Below, piece by piece: positions 1 to 13,076 of a stretch of DNA of 64,000 bases; position 1 is the first letter of the stretch, and each line of letters opens with the position of its first letter. A program made the translations under genes and the position numbers. The DNA is taken from the NCBI GenBank assembly GCA_014549065.1, contig JACDOX010000018.1, forward strand, positions 2,404,311 through 2,468,310, given 5' to 3'. The notes beneath the pieces were generated by a model. The model saw nothing but the letters and a program-made list of their open reading frames with translations, ran no database searches and had not been told where the DNA came from. Origin of the DNA: Cardinalis cardinalis. Its lineage: Eukaryota; Chordata; Aves; Passeriformes; Cardinalidae.

Positions 1-765
1 TAAAAAGAAGGAACTTTTCTGATTCTCTTTGGATGTTCAGATTACTTTCTGGGTATGTAAAGGCTTTGTTTTCCTCAATTTTCTTTCTAGTTCCCCTTTC
101 CTTTTGATATCAGTCTTTCTTGCCTCTAGTAAAACCCAAGAAAAACGTGGACATGAAATAAGCTGGAGAATTGGACTTACATACCTAAAACTAAAAATCG
201 TAGCAGGGGCAGGAGAATAAGAAAAGGAGACTATTAAAAGAAACTGTATTTGTAGAAATTTTTCATCCTTTTGCTTCAGAGGTTATGTACATTAGCATGA
301 AAGAGGGTGCCTATTTCTTCTGTCTGACTTCTGCCTGGGAGCTCCTCATGCAGGCACCCAGAATCCAGGCCAGATGGGCTCAGCTCAGTGCTGGTGGTAG
401 TTCTGCCCTCCTGCTCCAATGATGGCTGTAAGGAAATGGAGATAGATGGCAGTTCTGTGAGTGTTGTTTGAGGAACACAGAGCGCTTGGGAACTCAAGTG
501 GTTGCCCTTGGAATAATTTGAATCATGGTACATGTGTGAGGACACTGGTATCACTCCGTGTTGCATGAGTTTTGGCTTTTTAATTCTTCTGAAGTTGCTT
601 ATGCTTCCTCTGGACATTGTCCTTCAGTAGTAATAGAATTTTTATGACTAGTCATGAAACAGTAAAAATTGTAAAACCCAGCCTAGAGCTGATGCAGTTG
701 TGTCATCGTAAATGTATTCAGAGCATACTCATACACACAGAGGGAAATGAGCTACAATGGTACTT

Positions 766-835
766 GGCAGTGCTAGATTAGCAGTTGGACTTGATGGCCT
801 CTAAGATGTTTTCCAGCCTAAATGGTTCTGCGATT
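766..835 (+). mobile_element. CR1 LINE 3' end relic
   Basis: Contains the CR1 3' motif series: a gctagattagcagttggacttgatg stretch, then ttttccagcctaaatggttctgcgatt. It is old and truncated to about 70 bp. Confidence 0.6.
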
Positions 836-3627
836 GGTGCCTAAATAGTGTATGCTGAGAGCTGCATAGAAGGCCATTGTTTCTTTCTGTAGTCTTCACA
901 TCCCAACCAGCCCATGTATGCCTTAGGTGCTGTACTGTATTATGTATATTATAAAGGGTTGTTTCAGTGGCCAGTGGGTGTGCTTGCATCAACTTCAGCC
1001 TAGATGGAACAAGAGCTGTGCACATGCAGAGACATGGACTGCAGTGCAGGCTAGACAAGCCCTCTGAGGACTGAAGATGCTGTGTTGTTTTCTTTTCCTT
1101 GTTGCTGTTTTAGTACAGAGGTGCACATGTCCCCAGCCTAAATAATCTCACTACATGGTGTGAGCTGTTTAGCCCTCAAGGGGAAAAGAATTCTTTGTTC
1201 CCCATCTCACAGCTCCTTTTTTCAGGAGATGCTCTCTTAGTTACCATGGATATGTAAACTGGTGGTACAGTCTTCCCATCCTTTATTCATACACCTACTA
1301 ACATCTGCACCAGTGCANCTTTCAAATATAGGCCTGGCTTGTGCTGGATCTGGCTAAATCCGGAGCTGTTTTACACATTTATTTGACACATTGGTTTTGG
1401 CTGGTCGTTCTACCTTTTTGAGCAGATGTAACATTTCATAACTTGTCACTGAATTTTTATCCTTCCATTCATGATGGTGACAACCAGAAATCTGATTGTG
1501 AACCACCAATGTGAAGCTTATAAAGCAGCTTGGGAATTTCAAGAAATCTGTTTCTCAGCACCCCTCCCTTGAACATTGGGTGGTGTACGCAGTATGAGGT
1601 TACATGGAGACCTGGAGCAGGTGGGTCAATTCCATACAGTTCAGCAGCAAAGGAATTTGCATTGCAAAAGAATTTATACATCTTATTCTTCAGTGGCACT
1701 CAAGCCTAATTGCACTTGATTTGACACTAACTGGCTAGTTAAGGAATCTTTCTTTAGGCTTCAATGGACATTGGATCAGAGCTGCTGAGACCAAGGGCAC
1801 NGAACCACCTGGTTAGGTTTATTACCTTCATAACTAGGTAGAAAGCTCTGGAAAACTAGTACCAGCTCTGTAGCATCAGCATTTATCTAGACATTAAGAG
1901 ATAAAGACACTGCAAATCTCACACTGTTCCCACTTACTTGACCATGTAATGCGTGGAGAAAGTGGAGAGTAGACAGGCTACTGGCTGTCAGCTGAGCCAC
2001 AGGGGAAACAGAAAAAGACAAGTGTATNTGCAAATTTAAATATACAGAGAAGCATTGAAGTAGGAGTTCTCGAGCTTTTGTTCGCTTACATTGTTTGGAT
2101 AAACTGTTGGTCTTTTGTGGCATTCAGATATTAAATACAGTAAATATTTTTTCATGACATTTTTTCTGTCTTTACCNATAAAAGAAAACCACAATAGTAA
2201 TGAGAGGATTAGCAAATGTGTTTGTTAAGTGTTGCTGTGGCTGTGATTTTTCCAGAGCCATGTGAGATCTTCTCAAGTATGAATAGCATCAAGGTTTTTA
2301 CTGCTCTTATTATTTAATTGTATTCTTACAGTATTCAAAGGACTCAACCAGACAAGAAGCTATTGTGCTTGGAACTGTGCAAACACTCGAGACAGAATAG
2401 TCTCTAAAAAATTCTGAGTTTAACGCAACAAGACAGGTAAAACATGCGCATTCAGGCAGCTCCGTCATACCTTGCTGCTAGGCATTTAGGTGGGGTCATA
2501 ACAAGACTTTGTGTCACCTTTCCCTTCCTCTTCCTCTTATGCAGCTTCTGTCCTCCTCCTGATACCCTTCCCAGCCAGCTGCTATTGCAGTTTTGCAAGC
2601 CCTTGCTCTGGCACTGCCCCTGTAGGGCAGCCCAGGCTGNGCACCCTGCAGGGTGCAGGCATGGTCCCATATCCACATCACTATTTCACAAGAGTCCTCA
2701 TACATTTTCGCTGAAAAGAGCAAGACAGTTGCTGAAGACTCTGGAAAATGATTTGAATGTTCCAAGTCAAGTTTTTTCCCACACAGCATTTGTTTCTTTT
2801 GGAAGTCCAATGCAATTCTCTGCACTTAGCTGCTGNAAAGCTTGATGTCTTCTCTTTATAAAAGAACATGTACAGCCAGCTGCTGGGGCTGCAAATCCTG
2901 TTTCCAAGAAACAGCTGCAACACNGACTACTTTCCATCATTGAACAGGGTTCACAGTTCTTCTTGGTACTGGTCTTTGCTCTGGCTTTGTACTTTGTTCC
3001 CTCTTAAAAGCTTTGCTCCTACTCTAATGGCTCTCAAAGGGACAAGGAGAAAATTCCTGTTGGTGGAGCAAGGCATTACCTAGATCTGCCAGTCTGCCTG
3101 CCATACTATTTTGGATGCCAAGTTGACAGCAAGAATGAATTTATGCCATGAGATTGAAAAGGAAGTGTATCATTCAGCTGTTTGGACCAGCAGATGGCAA
3201 ATGTAAAGGAAAAAAAAATCAATCTAAGAGCCAATTCAGAGAACAGACATTAAATAAAACCATCTGGGAAACATATGAAGGGAGAGAAGATGATGAGACC
3301 AAGTTCTGCTTTAAATATCTGCTCACATTGAGAGGAAGTTGGTGGGAACTCATACCATGGAAGAGCAGGCTTTGAGCCTGTAAGGAGTCCTGTGTAGTGT
3401 CAAAGCCTGTGGCAGTGTTGAGGACTTATAAGGACCCTAAACTATCAAGCCTAAGCAGCAGCATTCCTGCCTGTGTGAGGTCCTGGTGATACTCACCACA
3501 GAACAGTGAATACAGACTGCTTGATCCCCCATGACAGGATTGAAAAGACCACATCTAGGAAACTCTTATGTAGAAAGAGACTAGAAAGATAAGCATGGAA
3601 GTAAGCAAAGAGGGTGATCTAATATTA

Positions 3628-3786
3628 GTTGTGGAAGCTCCATCCTTGGAAGTGTTCAAGGCCAGGTTGGGTGGGGCTTTGAGCAGCCTGATCTAGTGGA
3701 AGGTGTCCCTACCCATGGCAGGGGGGTTGGAACTAGATGATCTTTAGAGTCCCTTCTAACGCAAATCATTCTGTGATTCTGTGATA
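3628..3786 (+). mobile_element. CR1 LINE 3' end
   Basis: Shows the usual CR1 tail: tggaagtgttcaaggccagg, then a ggttggaactagatgat stretch and the octamer tail attctgtgattctgtga. It is 5'-truncated, and no ORF2 remains. Confidence 0.9.
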
Positions 3787-4964
3787 TCACAAATTCTGAA
3801 AGACACTGATAAATCTATTTTTATGCCAATGTAATTTTGTTACTTTTTCCTACTACATTAATTCCTGGAGAAGAAAGATGTGTGTGGCTTTGCGAGTAGT
3901 CTTTTATGTAACATTTCAAAAGAGAAACATTGTCCCTTGAAAAGGGAATTGGTATCTTACATAAGTGCCCAGCCTTTCTTTTGGAANCTTGCTCTCAGGG
4001 AATGTGATTTCAGAGCCCAGAAGTCTAGCAGATGTTATTACTATTTCTATTTTACAGGTCAGTGCTTTTGGTTTTTATGCTCTGAGAAATGCCTACAGCT
4101 GCCAGCCTGTCTTTTATGTTATAAAAACAAGTCAATTCTGTATCGTACTCTTAATTTATACATGATTTTTTTCTTTTTCTGGTAAAATGTGGATACTGTT
4201 GAACATTGCAAAAATATCTAGTAACCAACAGTTTTGTTAGCAGACTGTGTCATCTTATTTCCATGAAGGGCAACAGTGGATAATTGTGCAGTGAATTTTG
4301 TCCTTGATATCCAGGCCCGTGGCATTAAACAGAACAAATAATCCCACCACTTAACTGCAGTAAAAGGAAAATATTTCAGTATTGTAACCTAAGTTTTTAA
4401 TGCCTCTGTTGTTAATAAGGTTTGCATGAGTGATGATGTTGTAGCAATATTTTGTGCATTANCTGTTGTTTTCGGACATTTACATGGGAAAAAGTTGCCA
4501 ACTCTCACTGAACAAAATTTTCAAATATCTATTTTCTTTCCATTTCATCTGCATTCTTACTGTTTAGTTGCTGTATCTGAGAAAGTTTTCTTTAGTTTCA
4601 CTCAGTGTCTAATAGCCAGACTAACAAAAAGGCAGTATTTCTGTCCCTCTGCTCAAATGAATAATTCATTGCCCTGCATTTTCTTGTGTCAAGTAAATTT
4701 CAACTCTTGCTTTTGTAAAGGTGGTTTACGAGAGGTCCTGGANGCACAGAAATTAATTTGCTGCCTTCAGGCACGTCATTATCTTTATTGAGAGGNAAGT
4801 AACAGTTTATTTCTGTTAAATTTTGGTCAAAGAATTTACTATGCAGAGTGTTAGAGGGATGGTATCCTTTAATTGAAGTTGGAATTTGGCAGGTTTTTTC
4901 AGTGCTATTCTGCTGCTATTCCCCCCAGCTCAGCTGAACAATGGGCTGGAGAGATGCTGGCAGT

Positions 4965-4977
4965 GTTGCTTGGTTAC
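4965..4977 (-). promoter_or_regulatory. RFX X-box-like motif
   Basis: On the minus strand it reads gtaaccaagcaac, a full match to the RFX consensus GTNRCC-N-RGYAAC with a 1-bp spacer. RFX factors bind such sites at ciliary and other genes. Occupancy here is unknown. Confidence 0.4.
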
Positions 4978-7899
4978 AATTCAGCAGCGTGAATCAGTGC
5001 TTCATGCAGCTCCTTCTGCGCTGAACAACGCAGAGACTTCTCGGCACTGTGTCACTGATGTGAGCGGAGATGTGAGCAGATTAGGGACCATCTCAATTAC
5101 TGTAACACTACACCTTTGCAGAGGGATTTAGACAGCTGTGTTTGACTTCCAGGGGTTGAAGTCAGGCAATTTGGAGCTGCCTGTTTTACATGGCTTGACA
5201 AGTACATAGCCAAGTAAAGCGAATTTTTAACAGTGTGTTTTGTTACAAGGTGTATTTGACAAATTTGGTACTTTGGCATCCTTCTGTACTCATCAGGGAG
5301 ATAAAATCCTTCATTAAGCATGTTCCTCTGGAATAGACATGCTATTTGCTAAAGCCTGCCTGCAGGCAAAGTGAAACACAGAAGAGGAACTGCTACCTTC
5401 CTCTTATTGCATTTGCCCAAGTCTTAAGGTGGCATAAAATGAAACTGATGGAGTTNTGCCAGTTTAGACAATAGGAAGATGTGACAGGTTATTTTTAACA
5501 CTATGGAGTGAATTTTCTCTACCCCTCTTAAATCCATTTTACTACCTACCTGTTCCTGCTGTTCAAGGCATGACTGGAGGAAATGTTAGAAGAGAGGGGA
5601 GATGTCCAATTTGTGCTTTCCATGGAATCAGCATTTCCGACAGCATTGTTTCTGTCTACATATTTTTTCTAACTTCTGCATGAATTCTGAAATTATTTTC
5701 TTCTTCCTCTCTCTTTTAGGCTCAGCAGTTCTCCATTTCTTCTCAAATCTACCATACTTATGTCTTTTTATTTCTCTTTGCCTCTATTAAGGGCCTTACT
5801 AGTAAAAGCTTATATTTGCCACACCTTTGATCTTGCCAAGCTTTCTCTGTTTTCTCTAATATCTGCTATTTAATGGAGGTTGTTGCATGGCTGAACATTA
5901 AAACCATTTGGAAGAATCTGTAGGAAAAAATGCACTGAGGTGCCATGCACTTCACTTGGTTTGCAAAAGCTGAATCGATAGTAAAAAAATTAGTCTAGAA
6001 CTATCAAAACCACAAATATTTCTATGAGTAGATTCTCTGCACTGCTTTGCCTCCTGGTGATGGTATCTGTAAGATGGCCTTTCATCAGAAGATTGTTTCA
6101 GATTATCTGCACTGCTTAAAAATCAGTTGCACTGCACAAAGCTGTGATTTCTGATTTGTGCTGTGTTGTTACATGATCAGTTTTTGTTTAGCAGCAACTG
6201 AGTATATATTGAATATCTTAAATTTTCAGTATGTTTCCTCCAAATGCGTATTGTTTATCTACAGGGATTTTAATATTTTGAGTCTATTTAAAACCTGGAT
6301 TTATTTAACCATGCTGAATTCAGACCATGGCATTCATAACTATTATGTCTGGAAATTTAAGTGCTTATGGGATAGGACTTAACTCTGACCTCTTCCTGTT
6401 TCTGCAATAAAATGAGAAAGGAAAATGAATGAAAGAACTATCATTTACCTATCAATATGATAAGCTTCAGCTTNTGATCAGAGTTTGAAGCACCATAATA
6501 CTCATCTAGTTTTGGGCAGTTNTATTTGCTGCAGGGATAAACTGATTCCCTGGATAAATAGGCACGTTTATGGGAAGGGAGAGATCTGAAGCATAGCTAA
6601 GAGACTGCTTCCTGACCCCAGGCCTGTGCTGAACACAGATTTATCNGGCCACTGGAGCTGGCTACAGTGAGGGAGAGCCTTTTTGGGGATACACTGCATG
6701 CATGAGGAGTGAGCATTAGGTGTGCNATGGCACAGCTGAGCAGGGCTGGCGTTCTGCAATGACACTTATGTGCCCTTCCCTTCCATTAAAGCATTGCTTT
6801 GTTTCTACCAGCTAGAAGGCTGTTGTGGAGTAATTCCTTCTAAGGTCATAGCAGGACTTCTCTAGACATCACAGGCCAGTTCTCCTGTCCCTACGACCCT
6901 TCTTTAGGAGAGCAGTTGCCTGAGTGGTTGTTGGGTGGTAGGGACACACATTGCAAACAGAAGTAAGTACACCCACTGCTAACTCGTGCAGAGATATGGA
7001 ANCTACTGCCCTGGCTGAGCTGGAGTATGAGCTGAATATCCTCACAGATATTCCTGTCTGGGACTGGCAGAATCTACTTGAGCAATGAGGGAGCTGCTCA
7101 CGTATGAGAATGTGCTCAGATGTGATGGAGAAGCAGCTGGCTGGAATGAAAGGACTTGTTTCTGCACCAATACCCCCTCAGCCCTCCCAGCCTCATGGGC
7201 CCCTCCAGCCTGTGGGAGCCTTGCCACATGTGGTATGCACAGCACTGCTTTCATGCCATTTTTGCCAAGAAGTTCCTTGGAGCCAGTAGAAAGCAAACAG
7301 GCATCTTTTCCAGATAATTGGGTCTTTGACATTTGTGTTATGCTGCATATGAGGAGGCATTATTTCCTTTTGCTATGCAGGATGATAGGGCCAGGTATGC
7401 CCCATCCAAGGGACTCAGAGGTACTTTAGCTCTTCAGGTCTGGCTCAGCATTTACTTTTCATCTTTTAGAAAAAACGTCCTGAGGAATTTGCAAGCTAAA
7501 TAGAGTAATTAATACAATGGCGTGGCAATAACTTAAAATACATGGCCAGAAAATGCAGAGTTCTTGTGTCATCATAAACTTCCCTGATTTGTTGCCTTTC
7601 AGTTTTCTATGTTGAGTTTGGCTTTAGATTAGGCTTCACAGTGTCGTGTATGGGATAACTTTTTTTTTGTTTTCATATGCTTAATATTCTCTCATTGCAT
7701 TTGTTAATGTTGAGGCTGTGCACATGGTGGGTGGTTTCTTCTGCTTTATTTAATGACCAGATTTGAAACAGATCTTATTTTAAGGTTAAAAACTTTCTGG
7801 TTTCATTGGCATGAAGAGCAGAAAGTGTCACCCTCCATTTTTGTGTGTGTGCATCGTATTTTCACAACAGGTGCCTTTTAATCATAAAAATATCTCAGC

Positions 7900-10800
7900 A
7901 GCTGTCCCTTTGTCCTGGGTGCTACGCAGTGGCCTTTATAAAGCCAGGAGTAACTTTTGGCATGGCCCTCCCTTTCCAGGAAGGACCCAGCTAAGCTTCC
8001 TGAGTAACATCAGCCTCTGCTAAGAATTCAGGTCAGGATCTCCCTGCTTGTTACCTAGCAACTGGGGGATACTGGTGCTTTTTCCTCTGACCGACTCCTT
8101 CCGCGTTAGATCCAGGGATCACTTGGGGAAGGATCAGGGCNGTGCTCATAACTCATGCTCTGGGAAGGCAGGGTAGCCCCATGCTGGCTCTCTGATGAGG
8201 TGTAGGATGCACTGTCCAAGTCAAACGGAATTGAGACTTTTAGAATTCTCTGCACAAACTTGAAAGTGCCTCTGCTGGTTTTGCTACCACTTAAATGTCT
8301 GGCAAGGTGACAGATCCCTTCTGAAACACCAGTAGCCTTTTGTGGTGTGTTNAATCTGACAAACAGGAACCTACGCAGGTAAGCAGCTGAAGAAAGTTTA
8401 TGTCTGAGGTACTTTAAGGGTTGTTTTCCTCCAGGTGAAATGTGTTTCTTGGTTACACAGGTGCACAACATTCAGTTCTGGGACTATTGACCTGCCTTTG
8501 TACTTATTAAAGTTTCATTGGATGGTAAGTAAAAAAGTTAAGTAGAAAGATGAGCTGTCTTCCCTTGTTCTTTGTGNTGTGTGTGTTTATATATAAATTC
8601 CTGAAAGCAACCTTTAAACTTTTCTGGTTAATTTATTGTAGAACTGGCTAATGAAAAATCTTTAAGTGATCAAGAGTTATTGGTTGCCATGCTCTCACTG
8701 CAACTCACTGCTGGTAGCATATTTGCAAAATAGAAAGCAGCAAGTCCCTCTGGCTGTGTATTGTTTGCAGAGGCCAGCAATCATTGCCTCTGGTTAGAAA
8801 CACAATGGAATTTTTTTCCCTGTGATAGATTACAACCAGAAACCCTTTGTCAAATGTAAAAATCAGAGCGATGTGCTGTTCTAAGAAAAATACTTACAAA
8901 CAAAAAAAGTCTCCCTTGTGTTGTAGCTTCTCTTCTCACAAATAGTAGAGATGGTGGGAATCAAACCAGAGTATGTTCATATCTAGTGCTGGTACAGGGC
9001 TGGCATGAGAGTTTTCTGAAGAACCACTCTTCACAGAAAATACAGTTTTCATATTTTGAAAAACANGGAAATTAATGTTTCCAAGTACATACAAGCCGTT
9101 TAACTTGCCTTTTTCAGAAGTCTATAAGCAGCATATTCCATCTCTTCAGAAATATGAATTGATACAGCTCAAATTGACTTGAGCAAAGGCATGCCAAGTG
9201 ACATCAGCCAAAGATCTGGCTGCACATCTCTGGGGCAGGTGCACTGCAAGCATGTTTATATGGTTTTTGCACAGAAGGTTGTAGTGGTGGATTCTGAATA
9301 GGGACATAAAAGACCAGATTATTTTTAAGCAATATATTTTCATTTTTTCTAATATGGTGCTGTTTAATTTGAGTGCTGACTCTAAGNTGTTCAGAAGCTG
9401 ATTTCTTCAGAGAGACTAAGTGCAGCTTCAATTGATATTTTCCACATTTAGTATTCAGAAAAACAATTCCCAGAGTCTCATGTTGCATACCTGATGCAGC
9501 AGCTGCTTTTTAAGTGTGCATGTCCAATTTGGTATCCCAGACTTTTTGTCTCTATCATACTTCTGGGAGTGCTCATACATTCGCTCCTAGGACTCGCAGG
9601 GTGTGTGCCCACATTAGAAGAATGAAAAAATATATACCAGGTCAGTATCTTCATGCAGTTCACCATGTCCTTCCTTACAAAAAGCTCTCCCAAGTGTGTA
9701 ACTTCATACTACTGTCTGATTAGGGGATGTAGGACAGAGTAGGAAAAATATCTGTTTGAGCAGGTGCTTCACATTTCATTTAATTGTTCTCGTCTCTANG
9801 TCAACAACTTTCAGGAGGCAGTTAACAGCAGAAACCTCTTCAGTAGCTTTGATCCAGCTCTCAGTAAAATAGCACCCTCAGAGCACAGCGTGGGACCCAA
9901 GAGATTAAGTCACCCAGCAGCTCCTGATCTTTTCTCTGTTCAGAAAGCCTGGTAGTGTCCTCTTAGTAGTGCTCTTCTGGCAGAGCTAGGAGCTCTGCTA
10001 GATATCTCATTCCCTACCCATTGCTGTAACTCACAAATATTTTAAAAATGTTTAAAAAAAGGAGGCCCCTAAGCAAAGAGGATCAGAATTTCTTCAGGCT
10101 TGAGCTAGTATATTTGCCAACTGCATGTAAAAGGCTAAATATTTTCCCATTATACCTACACCAGAGACACTCTGTAGATTCACAGATGGCTGGGCCCTTG
10201 CAAATTCAGCCAAGGGAGCGTATGCTGGCACTTCAGGGTTTGAAAAGAAGCTGGAATGNGTCCTGTAGTCTGGTATTGGCAGTCAGCAGCAGCATCTGGG
10301 TGGTTGGACCTAGGAAAGAGCCAAGTCTGGAAAGGTTATTGCAACACTGGCCTTGCATGAACAGTATTTCTTGATAGTAAATAACTCAAACATGTACTTG
10401 GACTCTTCAATACTCAAGAGGAGGAAGGTGAATGCTTTCTCTCTATTTGTCTGTCAACATGTGCAAGCCTAACTAGGAGCTGAGAAGCTTAAATCCAAGA
10501 GTTATCTTTGTGTCATTTAGCTATAGAAGCTGCCTGGGACCCAGTGTCTGGTTCTGGGCATCTGGCTGCCAGAAGAGGTGAGCTTGTAGTAGGGCAGGTG
10601 CAGGGAAGAGTTAGTAAAATGTTAGGATGATAGAGAGCTTCTATCTGTGNGGAAATTAAGATGCCATGACTTATTTGGCTTTGCAGGTGAAGGCTGAAAG
10701 AGAAGATGGACATCTTCTCTAAATACCTGTGGCAAAAGAAAAAGCCTCCTTCAAGGAAAGTATTACATTAGCACAAAAGCAAACAGGTATACACTGGTGA

Positions 10801-12654
10801 TTTAGTCTGGGATTTTCTAACCATCAGAGTTACCAAGTTCTGGAATACCATTTGAATTTGAATAGTTTTCAAAATAANACTTTAATCAGCCAGTGGAGGG
10901 CTTATATTGTGTTTGCTTGCACTGAATGCTCAGGAAATTCACTCTGATAGTATGTTCCCAAGTTTTATTATTAAACACCTATATGAAACTCAAAGATATA
11001 AATGTATCAAAACATTCCTCAGGATTNTCTTAAGGAGTTTTCACCACATGACAGAACTGAAAAAGTCCAGGTAATGCATGGAGCTCCTGCAGTGAGAAGG
11101 ACCTGATAGGTGAGATGCATCTGATCGTGATAGGTCTTGCAAAACCACAGAGCTAAAGAGCCTTTGTGAGCAAAATGACTCATCTGACTTTGGACCTGCC
11201 CAAGGGACCAGCAAAAGGCCAAGAAGTGCTGGGACCCTTCTAAGCTGCTGTGAGACTGATTGTTTTGGACTTGAGTTTCTGATTTGTTTCTATAGCTAGC
11301 TCCACACGCATGGAATTATCACCTACCTCCCTGGGAAAGCAAGCAAAACACAGCAGTTTGAGGCAGGGAGTTCCCTCCCTGGGAGTGATGGGATGACCCT
11401 GGAGGTCTNTGCCATGCCTGAGAGACAAGTTGTTCCTGACTGAAACCACTTTGGTGGTTTCACTCTGCGCCACCTGCCTTGGTAGGAATTATTGCAGACC
11501 CACAGGAGGTGGGAGAAAAGCCCACACAAGTAGGTTTTTAAAGCANAGCTTTGCTTTTTGAGCTTTGATTAGGAATACTGCTCTGCCACCCTCTCTCCCA
11601 ATGGTGTCTCTTTTGCTGCCCATGGGGATATTGTCTCCTTCTCTGTTTCTCTTCCTACATCTGGGCTCTTTCTAGCATATGAATGTCAATGGCATTTAAT
11701 TTATGAATGCTGCAGTACATTTTGTTGTGCTCATTTAAATAAGGCAGAGATCAAGCATTGTACAGTCACATGTAAAGGTGATGGCAGATGAGTGCTTTTT
11801 ATGTCATGCTGGATATCTGCTGCACACTTGCATTTATATTTGCCAAATTACAGGCAGGAAANTTTTGAATTAATGACAAATATTTCCCAACAGTAGTTAC
11901 TTAAGTGCCTGCACATGTTAAATTAACCATAATAATCTTGTCATAGTCATGAATTAATAACCTNCGTCTCATTGGGCATTTGAGAATTGAAGTAAAACAT
12001 TTGTGGTACNTTCAAAGAAGGGAGCCTGGGGATAAATGGAATGTCTCCAAATGGCTTTACATTCCGGTCCCCACCATCCTATTCCCNTTGCCAAGCAAGC
12101 CCCAAAGGCTATACAGGAACCTGAAAATTAGGTTTAGAAGGGGCAGAAAGGAAGAGATCTCCTCTGCAGAGGAGTGTCTCTTTCAGGTGAAGTGATTTCA
12201 CTCCTGAAATGTCTTCCTCTCTCCATTGCTGAGAGGGAAATGCTGCCAGAGGCAAGTGTGCNTGCAAGAGATTTCTGACAGAGATCTTAAGCAGTGAGGA
12301 GTTTAACAAGGAAGGTGCTTATAATGTCAGAGGGGGATGGGAAGAGCTTCTGTTCCAGTGGCAGAAAGGAGAAGAGGCTGGGGGCAAGTGGGAAAAGGGA
12401 GACATTTCTTACAGNGTATTCCCCATCCATGGTTCATAGAACCCCTTCCAGTGGAGACCTGGGGAGCATGATCAAGTTCCCTTTGCCTCCTGAGTTCCAC
12501 TACCCCACAAGGTGCCAGGGGGACCTGGGCCCTAGGCAAGAGAGGGTGCCTCAGTCTATGCCATTGGCTCCAGCTGAGCTGGACCTAGGGACAGGCCTGG
12601 AGCTGAGCATCACTTCTCTGCTCCCTGCTCTGGGAGTAACAGCTTGAAAAACAT
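7900..12654. other. Non-coding: 5' flank or first intron of CRACDL, part 2
   Basis: Holds a TATA-like ctttataaag near 7933 and an X-box-like motif at 8050, otherwise nothing I can assign. Base composition is moderately AT-rich, with no CpG island. Confidence 0.55.
8050..8062 (+). promoter_or_regulatory. RFX X-box-like motif
   Basis: gttacctagcaac is a full match to GTNRCC-N-RGYAAC. It lies about 120 bp downstream of a TATA-like ctttataaag. No CpG island or recognisable first exon is near, so promoter function is only a possibility. Confidence 0.4.
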
Positions 12655-13076
12655 CAGGAGAAGNCTGTAACCTCTCTTGTGAGGAGAGGCTGCAGGAGCT
12701 GGGCCTCTTTAGTCTAGAGAAGAGAAGACTGAGAGGGGATATTATGAATGGATATAAATGTCTCAAAGGCNGGTGTCAGGAGGATGGTGCCAGAATCTTT
12801 CCAGTGGTGCCCAGTGACAGGATGAGAGCAAAGGCTATAAACTAAAACACAAGAAGTTTTACCTCAACATGAAGANCATCTTTATGTATGAGGATGACAG
12901 TACAGTGGAACAGGTTGCCCAGGGAGGCGATGGAATTTCTCTCTCTGGAGACATTCAAAAACCCACGTGGACATGTTCCTCTGTCACCTGCTCCAGGTGA
13001 CCCTACCTTGGCAGGGGNCTTGGGCCAGATGATCTCCAGGGCTGCCCTCCAACCCTAACAATTCTGTAATTCTGTG
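12655..13076 (+). mobile_element. CR1 LINE, about 420 bp 3' segment
   Basis: The longest CR1 copy in the window. It includes the end of the ORF2 region and 3' UTR motifs: gctgcaggagctgggcct, a block with aggctataaactaaaacac and agaagttttacctcaacatg, caggttgcccagggagg, and the tail aattctgtaattctgtg. It is 5'-truncated and carries several indels, so it is not coding. Confidence 0.95.

Larger units (their letters stand above)
1..7899. other. Non-coding: 5' flank or first intron of CRACDL, part 1
   Basis: Apart from the two CR1 relics and one X-box-like motif listed separately, I see no gene. ORFs here are short, lack protein similarity that I can recognise and are not bounded by convincing splice sites. 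Confidence 0.6.

Noticed and set aside
276..617. A 113-residue hydrophilic minus-strand ORF at the window start
   Set aside because: Its Ser/Thr-rich translation looks superficially protein-like, but I see no similarity to neighbours expected by synteny (such as TSGA10) and no splice support.
7900..8110. A definite promoter at the TATA-like site near 7933
   Set aside because: One TATA-like motif and an X-box are suggestive, but there is no CpG island, no identifiable first exon and no donor that I can tie to the coding exons.
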